The notes beneath the pieces were generated by a model that worked only from the letters and a program-made list of their open reading frames with translations, made no database searches and was not told the DNA's origin. A program made the translations under genes and the position numbers. This document shows, piece by piece, positions 53,121 through 63,060 of a stretch of 64,000 nucleotides of DNA. Each line of letters starts with the position of its first letter. Positions within the stretch are counted from its first letter, which is position 1. Source of the stretch: Climacium dendroides (taxonomy: Eukaryota; Streptophyta; Bryopsida; Hypnales; Climaciaceae); NCBI GenBank assembly GCA_950106755.1, contig CATNNA010000003.1:1178001-1242000 (forward strand), given 5' to 3'.

Positions 53121-54084
53121 GTGTCCAAAAACATATTACACAGGTTGCAAATCTTCGAAATAATTAGGATTCATCAAAAAATGAAGTTTAAGAGAACCCC
53201 ATTGGTTCCCCACACTTTTCCATTTGAAATGGGTTTAAAAAAAGAAACTCTAAAAATCATGCTATATTTAATAGAAACCAAAACGATGAATTATATCGTT
53301 TTGACGTGGAAGCATGTCCGAAAACATATTACACAAGTTGCGAATCTTCGAAATAATTAGGATTCATCAAAAAATGAAGTTTAAGAGAACTCTATTGGTT
53401 CCCTACACTTTTCCAATTGAAATGGGTTTAAAAAAAGAAACTCTAAAAATCATGCTATATTTAATAGAAACCAAAACAATGAATTATATCGTTTTGAAGT
53501 GGAAGCATGTCCAAAAACATATTACACAGGTTGCAAATCTTCGAAATAATTAGGATTCATCAAAAAATGAAGTTTAAGAGAACCCCATTGCTTCCCCACA
53601 CTTTTCCAATTGAAATGGGTTTAAAAAAAGAAACTCTAAAAATCATGCTATATTTAATAGAAACCAAAACAATGAATTATATCGTTTTGACGTGGAAGCA
53701 TGTCCGAAAACATATTATACAAGTTGCAAATCTTCGAAATATTTAGGATTCATCAAAAAATGAAGTTTGAGAGAACCCTATTGCTTCCGTACACTTTTCC
53801 ATTTGAAATGGGTTTAAAAAAAGAACCTCTAAAAATCATGCTATATTTAATAGAAACCAAATAATGAATTATATCGTTTTGAAGTGGAAGCGTGTCCAAA
53901 AACATATTACACAGGTTGCAAATCTTCGAAATAATTAGGATTCATCAAAAAATGAAGTTTAAGAGAACCCCATTGCTTCCCCACACTTTTCCATTTGAAA
54001 TGGGTTTAAAAAAAGAAACTCTAAAAATCATGCTATATTTAATAGAAACCAAAACAATGAATTATATCGTTTTGAAGTGGAAGC
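52736..54084 (+). repeat. 7-monomer segment, right copy of a 5,976-bp-offset duplication
   Basis: Partner of 46,760-48,108. It differs at 53,121, which has TTGGTTCCCC where 47,145 has TTGCTTCCCC, and at the end of 53,892, which continues with GTCCGAAAACATATTATAC instead of the GTCCAAAAACATATTACAC that follows 47,916. Confidence 0.82.
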
Positions 54085-57000
54085 ATGTCCGAAAACATAT
54101 TATACAAGTTGCAAATCTTCGAAATAATTAGGATTCATCAAAAAATGAAGTTTAAGAGAACCCTATTGCTTCCCCACACTTTTCCAATTGAAATGGGTTT
54201 AAAAAAAGAAACTCTAAAAATCATGCTATATTTAATAGAAACCAAAACAATGAATTATATCGTTTTGAAGTGGAAGCATGTCCGAAAACATATTATACAA
54301 GTTGCAAATCTTCGAAATAATTAGGATTCATCAAAAAATGAAGTTTAAGAGAACCCCATTGCTTCCCCACACTTTTCCATTTGAAATGGGTTTAAAAAAA
54401 GAAACTCTAAAAATCATGCTATATTTAATAGAAACCAAAACGATGAATTATATCGTTTTGACGTGGAAGCATGTCCGAAAACATATTACACAAGTTGCGA
54501 ATCTTCGAAATAATTAGGATTCATCAAAAAATGAAGTTTAAGAGAACTCTATTGCTTCCCTACACTTTTCCAATTGAAATGGGTTTAAAAAAAGAAACTC
54601 TAAAAATCATGCTATATTTAATAGAAACCAAAACAATGAATTATATCGTTTTGAAGTGGAAGCATGTCCAAAAACATATTACACAGGTTGCAAATCTTCG
54701 AAATAATTAGGATTCATCAAAAAATGAAGTTTAAGAGAGCTCTATTGCTTCCCCACACTTTTCCAATTGAAATGGGTTTAAAAAAAGAAACTCTAAAAAT
54801 CATGCTATATTTAATAGAAACCAAAACGATGAATTATATCGTTTTGACGTGGAAGCATGTCCGAAAACGTATTACACAAGTTGCGAATCTTCGAAATAAT
54901 TAGGATTCATCAAAAAATGAAGTTTAAGAGAACTCTATTGCTTCCCTACACTTTTCCAATTGAAATGGGTTTAAAAAAAGAAACTCTAAAAATCATGCTA
55001 TATTTAATAGAAACCAAAACAATGAATTATATCGTTTTGAAGTGGAAGCATGTCCAAAAACATATTACACAGGTTGCAAATCTTCGAAATAATTAGGATT
55101 CATCAAAAAATGAAGTTTAAGAGAACTCTATTGCTTCCCCACACTTTTCCTATTGAAATGGGTTTAAAAAAGGAAACTCTAAAAATCATGCTATATTTAA
55201 TAGAAACCAAAACAATGAATTATATCGTTTTGAAGTGGAAGCATGTCCGAAAACATATTCTACAAGTTGCAAATCTTCGAAATAATTAGGATTCATCAAA
55301 AAATGAAGTTTAAGAGAACTCTATTGCTTCCCCACACTTTTCCAATTGAAATGGGTTTAAAAAATGAAACTCTAAAAATCATGCTATATTTAATAGAAAC
55401 CAAAACAATGAATTATATCGTTCTGACGTGGAAGCATGTCCGAAAACATATTACACAGGTTGCAAATCTTCGAAATAATTAGGATTCATCAAAAAATGAA
55501 GTTTAAGAGAACTCTATTGCTTCCCTACACTTTTCTAATTGAAATGGGTTTAAAAAAAGAAACTCTAAAAATCATGCTATATTTAATAGAAACCAAAACA
55601 ATGAATTATATCGTTTTGAAGTGGAAGCATGTCCAAAAACATATTACACAGGTTGCAAATCTTCGAAATAATTAGGATTCATCAAAAAATGAAGTTTAAG
55701 AGAACCCCATTGCTTCCCCACACTTTTCCAATTGAAATGGGTTTAAAAAAAGAAACTCTAAAAATCATGCTATATTTAATAGAAACCAAAACAATGAATT
55801 ATATCGTTTTGACGTGGAAGCATGTCCGAAAACATATTATACAAGTTGCAAATCTTCGAAATATTTAGGATTCATCAAAAAATGAAGTTTGAGAGAACCC
55901 TATTGCTTCCGTACACTTTTCCATTTGAAATGGGTTTAAAAAAAGAACCTCTAAAAATCATGCTATATTTAATAGAAACCAAATAATGAATTATATCGTT
56001 TTGAAGTGGAAGCGTGTCCAAAAACATATAACACAGGTTGCAAATCTTCGAAATAATTAGGATTCATCAAAAAATGAAGTTTAAGAGAACCCCATTGCTT
56101 CCCCACACTTTTCCATTTGAAATGGGTTTAAAAAAAGAAACTCTAAAAATCATGCTATATTTAATAGAAACCAAAACAATGAATTATATCGTTTTGAAGT
56201 GGAAGCATGTCCGAAAACATATTATACAAGTTGCAAATCTTCGAAATAATTAGGATTCATCAAAAAATGAAGTTTAAGAGAACCCTATTGCTTCCCCACA
56301 CTTTTCCAATTGAAATGGGTTTAAAAAAAGAAACTCTAAAAATCATGCTATATTTAATAGAAACCAAAACAATGAATTATATCGTTTTGAAGTGGAAGCA
56401 TGTCCGAAAACATATTATACAAGTTGCAAATCTTCGAAATAATTAGGATTCATCAAAAAATGAAGTTTAAGAGAACCCCATTGCTTCCCCACACTTTTCC
56501 ATTTGAAATGGGTTTAAAAAAAGAAACTCTAAAAATCATGCTATATTTAATAGAAACCAAAACGATGAATTATATCGTTTTGACGTGGAAGCATGTCCGA
56601 AAACATATTACACAAGTTGCGAATCTTCGAAATAATTAGGATTCATCAAAAAATGAAGTTTAAGAGAACTCTATTGCTTCCCTACACTTTTCCAATTGAA
56701 ATGGGTTTAAAAAAAGAAACTCTAAAAATCATGCTATATTTAATAGAAACCAAAACAATGAATTATATCGTTTTGAAGTGGAAGCATGTCCAAAAACATA
56801 TTACACAGGTTGCAAATCTTCGAAATAATTAGGATTCATCAAAAAATGAAGTTTAAGAGAGCTCTATTGCTTCCCCACACTTTTCCAATTGAAATGGGTT
56901 TAAAAAAAGAAACTCTAAAAATCATGCTATATTTAATAGAAACCAAAACGATGAATTATATCGTTTTGACGTGGAAGCATGTCCGAAAACGTATTACACA

Positions 57001-57750
57001 AGTTGCGAATCTTCGAAATAATTAGGATTCATCAAAAAATGAAGTTTAAGAGAACTCTATTGCTTCCCTACACTTTTCCAATTGAAATGGGTTTAAAAAA
57101 AGAAACTCTAAAAATCATGCTATATTTAATAGAAACCAAAACAATGAATTATATCGTTTTGAAGTGGAAGCATGTCCAAAAACATATTACACAGGTTGCA
57201 AATCTTCGAAATAATTAGGATTCATCAAAAAATGAAGTTTAAGAGAACTCTATTGCTTCCCCACACTTTTCCTATTGAAATGGGTTTAAAAAAGGAAACT
57301 CTAAAAATCATGCTATATTTAATAGAAACCAAAACAATGAATTATATCGTTTTGAAGTGGAAGCATGTCCGAAAACATATTCTACAAGTTGCAAATCTTC
57401 GAAATAATTAGGATTCATCAAAAAATGAAGTTTAAGAGAACTCTATTGCTTCCCCACACTTTTCCAATTGAAATGGGTTTAAAAAATGAAACTCTAAAAA
57501 TCATGCTATATTTAATAGAAACCAAAACAATGAATTATATCGTTCTGACGTGGAAGCATGTCCGAAAACATATTACACAGGTTGCAAATCTTCGAAATAA
57601 TTAGGATTCATCAAAAAATGAAGTTTAAGAGAACTCTATTGCTTCCCTACACTTTTCCAATTGAAATGGGTTTAAAAAAAGAAACTCTAAAAATCATGCT
57701 ATATTTAATAGAAACCAAAACAATGAATTATATCGTTTTGAAGTGGAAGC
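53507..57750 (+). repeat. 11-monomer higher-order repeat, 2,122 bp x 2
   Basis: Monomers at 53,507, 53,700 (192 bp), 53,892, 54,085, 54,278, 54,471, 54,664, 54,857, 55,050, 55,243 and 55,436 recur in order from 55,629, offset 2,122 bp (11 x 193 minus one). A private AAAACGTATTACAC occurs at both 54,857 and 56,979. The few differences I noticed include CATATAACAC in the 56,014 monomer (CATATTACAC in its partner) and CTTTTCTAATTG at about 55,535 (CCAATTG in its partner). Among the cleanest and most recent duplications in the window. Confidence 0.92.
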
Positions 57751-59487
57751 ATGTCCAAAAACATATTACACAGGTTGCAAATCTTCGAAATAATTAGGAT
57801 TCATCAAAAAATGAAGTTTAAGAGAACTCTATTGCTTCCCTACACTTTTCCAATTGAAATGGGTTTAAAAAAAGAAACTCTAAAAATCATGCTATATTTA
57901 ATAGAAACCAAAACAATGAATTATATCGTTTTGAAGTGGAAGCATGTCCACAAACATATTACACAGGTTGCAAATCTTCGAAATAATTAGGATTCATCAA
58001 AAAATGAAGTTTAAGAGAGCTCTATTGCTTCCCCACACTTTTCCAATTGAAATGGGTTTAAAAAAAGAAACTCTAAAAATCATGCTATATTTAATAGAAA
58101 CCAAAACCATGAATTATATCGTTTTGACGTGGAAGCATGTCCGAAAACATATTACACAAGTTGCGAATCTTCGAAATAATTAGGATTCATCAAAAAATGA
58201 AGTTTAAGAGAACTCTATTGCTTCCCTACACTTTTCCAATTGAAATGGGTTTAAAAAAAGAAACTCTAAAAATCATGCTATATTTAATAGAAACCAAAAC
58301 AATGAATTATATCATTTTGAAGTGGAAGCATGTCCAAAAACATATTACACAGGTTGCAAATCTTCGAAATAATTAGGATTCATCAAAAAATGATGTTTAA
58401 GAGAACTCTATTGCTTCCCCACACTTTTCCTATTGAAATGGGTTTAAGAAAGGAAACTCTAAAAATCATGCTATATTTAATAGAAACCAAAACAATGAAT
58501 TATATCGTTTTGAAGTGGAAGCATGTCCGAAAACATATTCTACAAGTTGCAAATCTTCGAAATAATTAGGATTCATCAAAAAATGAAGTTTAAGAGAACT
58601 CTATTGCTTCCCCACACTTTTCCAATTGAAATGGGTTTAAAATAAGAAACTCTAAAAATCATGCTATATTTAATAGAAACCAAAACAATGAATTATATCG
58701 TTCTGACGTGGAAGCATGTCCAAAAACATATTATACAAGTTGCAAATCTTCGAAATAATTAGGATTCATCAAAAAATGAAGTTTGAGAGAACCCTATTGC
58801 TTCCCCACACTTTTCCATTTGAAATGGGTTTAAAAAAAGAACCTCTAAAAATCATGCTATATTTAATAGAAACCAAAACAATGAATTATATCGTTTTGAA
58901 GTGGAAGCATGTCCACAAACATATTACACAGGTTGCAAATCTTCGAAATAATTAGGATTCATCAAAAAATGAAGTTTAAGAGAGCTCTATTGCTTCCCCA
59001 CACTTTTCCAATTGAAATGGGTTTAAAAAAAGAAACTCTAAAAATCATGCTATATTTAATAGAAACCAAAACCATGAATTATATCGTTTTGACGTGGAAG
59101 CATGTCCGAAAACATATTACACAAGTTGCGAATCTTCGAAATAATTAGGATTCATCAAAAAATGAAGTTTAAGAGAACTCTATTGCTTCCCTACACTTTT
59201 CCAATTGAAATGGGTTTAAAAAAAGAACCTCTAAAAATCATGCTATATTTAATAGAAACCAAAACAATGAATTATATCGTTTTGAAGTGGAAGCATGTCC
59301 AAAAACATATTACACAGGTTGCAAATCTTCGAAATAATTAGGATTCATCAAAAAATGAAGTTTAAGAGAACTCTATTGCTTCCCCACACTTTTCCTATTG
59401 AAATGGGTTTAAGAAAGGAAACTCTAAAAATCATGCTATATTTAATAGAAACCAAAACAATGAATTATATCGTTTTGAAGTGGAAGC
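57751..59487 (+). repeat. 5-monomer repeat, 965-bp offset
   Basis: The GTCCACAAACAT monomer with AGAGAGCTC and ACCATGAATT at 57,944 recurs at 58,909, followed in both by a GCGAATC/CCCTACAC monomer (58,137, 59,102) and a TTAAGAAAGG monomer (58,330, 59,295). Differences are GAACCT in 59,102 and ATCATTTTG at 58,311. A third GTCCACAAAC copy lies at 61,417. The monomer at 58,523 has GGGTTTAAAATAAG, as at 30,172, 34,610 and 37,888. Confidence 0.8.
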
Positions 59488-61599
59488 ATGTCCGAAAACA
59501 TATTCTACAAGTTGCAAATCTTCGAAATAATTAGGATTCATCAAAAAATGAAGTTTAAGAGAACTCGATTGCTTCCCCATACTTTTCCAATTGAAATGGG
59601 TTTAAAAAAAGAAACTCTAAAAATCATGCTATATTTAATAGAAACCAAAACAATGAATTATATCGTTTTGACGTGGAAGCATGTCCGAAAACATATTACA
59701 CAGGTTGCAAATCTTCGAAATAATTAGGATTCATCAAAAAATGAAGTTTAAGAGAACTCTATTGCTTCCCTACACTTTTCCAATTGAAATGGGTTTAAAA
59801 AAAGAAACTCTAAAAATCATGCTATATTTAATAGAAACCAAAACAATGAATTATATCGTTTTGAAGTGGAAGCATGTCCAAAAACATATTACACAGGTTG
59901 CAAATCTTCGAAATAATTAGGATTCATCAAAAAATGATGTTTAAGAGAACTCTATTGCTTCCCCACACTTTTCCTATTGAAATGGGTTTAAGAAAGGAAA
60001 CTCTAAAAATCATGCTATATTTAATAGAAACCAAAACAATGAATTATATCGTTTTGAAGTGGAAGCATGTCCGAAAACATATTCTACAAGTTGCAAATCT
60101 TCGAAATAATTAGGATTCATCAAAAAATGAAGTTTAAGAGAACCCCATTGCTTCCCCACACTTTTCCATTTGAAATGGGTTTAAAAAAAGAAACTCTAAA
60201 AATCATGCTATATTTAATAGAAACCAAAACGATGAATTATATCGTTTTGACGTGGAAGCATGTCCGAAAACACATTACACAAGTTGCGAATCTTCGAAAT
60301 AATTAGGATTCATCAAAAAATGAAGTTTAAGAGAACTCTATTGCTTCCCTACACTTTTCCAATTGAAATGGGTTTAAAAAAAGAAACTCTAAAAATCATG
60401 CTATATTTAATAGAAACCAAAACAATGAATTATATCGTTTTGAAGTGGAAGCATGTCCAAAAACATATTACACAGGTTGCAAATCTTCGAAATAATTAGG
60501 ATTCATCAAAAAATGAAGTTTAAAAGAACTCTATTGCTTCCCCACACTTTTCCTATTGAAATGGGTTTAAGAAAGGAAACTCTAAAAATCATGCTATATT
60601 TAATAGAAACCAAAACAATGAATTATATCGTTTTGAAGTGGAAGCATGTCCGAAAACATATTCTACAAGTTGCAAATCTTCGAAATAATTAGGATTCATC
60701 AAAAAATGAAGTTTAAGAGAACTCGATTGCTTGCCCACACTTTTCCAATTGAAATGGGTTTAAAAAAAGAAACTCTAAAAATCATGCTATATTTAATAGA
60801 AACCAAAACAATGAATTATATCGTTTTGACGTGGAAGCATGTCCGAAAACATATTATACAAGTTGCAAATCTTCGAAATATTTAGGATTCATCAAAAAAT
60901 GAAGTTTGAGAGAACCCTATTGCTTCCGTACAGTTTTCCATTTGAAATGGGTTTAAAAAAAGAACCTCTAAAAATCATGCTATATTTAATAGAAACCAAA
61001 TAATGAATTATATCGTTTTGAAGTGGAAGCGTGTCCAAAAACATATTACACAGGTTGCAAATCTTCGAAATAATTAGGATTCATCAAAAAATGAAGTTTA
61101 AGAGAACCCCATTGCTTCCCCACACTTTTCCATTTGAAATGGGTTTAAAAAAAGAAACTCTAAAAATCATGCTATATTTAATAGAAACCAAAACGATGAA
61201 TTATATCGTTTTCACGTGGAAGCATGTCCGAAAACATATTACACAAGTTGCGAATCTTCGAAATAATTAGGATTCATCAAAAAATGAAGTTTAAGAGAAC
61301 TCTATTGCTTCCCTACACTTTTCCAATTGAAATGGGTTTAAAAAAAGAAACTCTAAAAATCATGCTATATTTAATAGAAACCAAAACAATGAATTATATC
61401 GTTTTGAAGTGGAAGCATGTCCACAAACATATTACACAGGTTGCAAATTTTCGAAATAATTAGGATTCATCAAAAAATGAAGTTTAAGAGAGCTCTATTG
61501 CTTCCCCACACTTTTCCAATTGAAATGGGTTTAAAAAAAGAAACTCTAAAAATCATGCTATATTTAATAGAAACCAAAACCATGAATTATATCGTTTTG

Positions 61600-63060
61600 A
61601 CGTGGAAGCATGTCCGAAAACATATTACACAAGTTGCGAATCTTCGAAATAATTAGGATTCATCAAAAAATGAAGTTTAAGAGAACTCTATTGCTTCCCT
61701 ACACTTTTCCAATTGAAATGGGTTTAAAAAAAGAAATTCTAAAAATCATGCTATATTTAATAGAAACCAAAACAATGAATTATATCGTTTTGAAGTGGAA
61801 GCATGTCCAAAAACATATTACACAGGTTGCAAATCTTCGAAATAATTAGGATTCATCAAAAATTGAAGTTTAAGAGAACTCTATTGCTTCCCCACACTTT
61901 TCCTATTGAAATGGGTTTAAAAAAGGAAACTCTAAAAATCATGCTATATTTAATAGAAACCAAAACAATGAATTATATCGTTCTGACGTGGAAGCATGTC
62001 CGAAAACATATTATACAGGTTGCAAATCTTCGAAATAATTAGGATTCATCAAAAAATGAAGTTTGAGAGAACCCTATTGCTTCCCCACACTTTTCCATTT
62101 GAAATGGGTTTAAAAAAAGAAACTCTAAAAATCATGCTATATTTAATAGAAACCAAAACAATGAATTATATCGTTTTGAAGTGGAAGCATGTCCAAAAAC
62201 ATATTACACAGGTTGCAAATCTTCGAAATAATTAGGATTCATCAAAAATTGAAGTTTAAGAGAACTCTATTGCTTCCCCACACTTTTCCAATTGAAATGG
62301 GTTTAAAAAAAGAAACTCTAAAAATCATGCTATATTTAATAGAAACCAAAACAATGAATTATATCGTTTTGACGTGGAAGCATGTCCGAAAACATATTAC
62401 ACAAGTTGCGAATCTTCGAAATAATTAGGATTCATCAAAAAATGAAGTATAAGAGAACTCTATTGCTTCCCTACACTTTTCCAATTGAAATGGGTTTAAA
62501 AAAAGAAACTCTAAAAATCATGCTATATTTAATAGAAACCAAAACAATGAATTATATCGTTTTGAAGTGGAAGCATGTCCAAAAACATATTACACAGGTT
62601 GCAAATCTTCGAAATAATTAGGATTCATCAAAAATTGAAGTTTAAGAGAACTCTATTGCTTCCCCACACTTTTCCTATTGAAATGGGTTTAAAAAAGGAA
62701 ACTCTAAAAATCATGCTATATTTAATAGAAACCAAAACAATGAATTATATCGTTCTGACGTGGAAGCATGTCCGAAAACATATTATACAGGTTGCAAATC
62801 TTCGAAATAATTAGGATTCATCAAAAAATGAAGTTTGAGAGAACCCTATTGCTTCCCCACACTTTTCCATTTGAAATGGGTTTAAAAAAAGAAACTCTAA
62901 AAATCATGCTATATTTAATAGAAACCAAAACAATGAATTATATCGTTTTGAAGTGGAAGCATGTCCAAAAACATATTACACAGGTTGCAAATCTTCGAAA
63001 TAATTAGGATTCATCAAAAATTGAAGTTTAAGAGAACTCTATTGCTTCCCCACACTTTTC
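61600..63060 (+). repeat. 4-monomer higher-order repeat, 772-bp offset
   Basis: Monomers at 61,803 and 61,996 are matched at 62,575 and 62,768, and the flanking monomers 61,610/62,382 are near-identical. The shared mark is TCAAAAATTGAAGTTTAAG, restricted in this part of the window to the four monomers 61,803, 62,189, 62,575 and 62,961. Small differences are GAAATTCTAAAA (about 61,735) and GAAGTATAAGAG (about 62,447). Confidence 0.85.
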
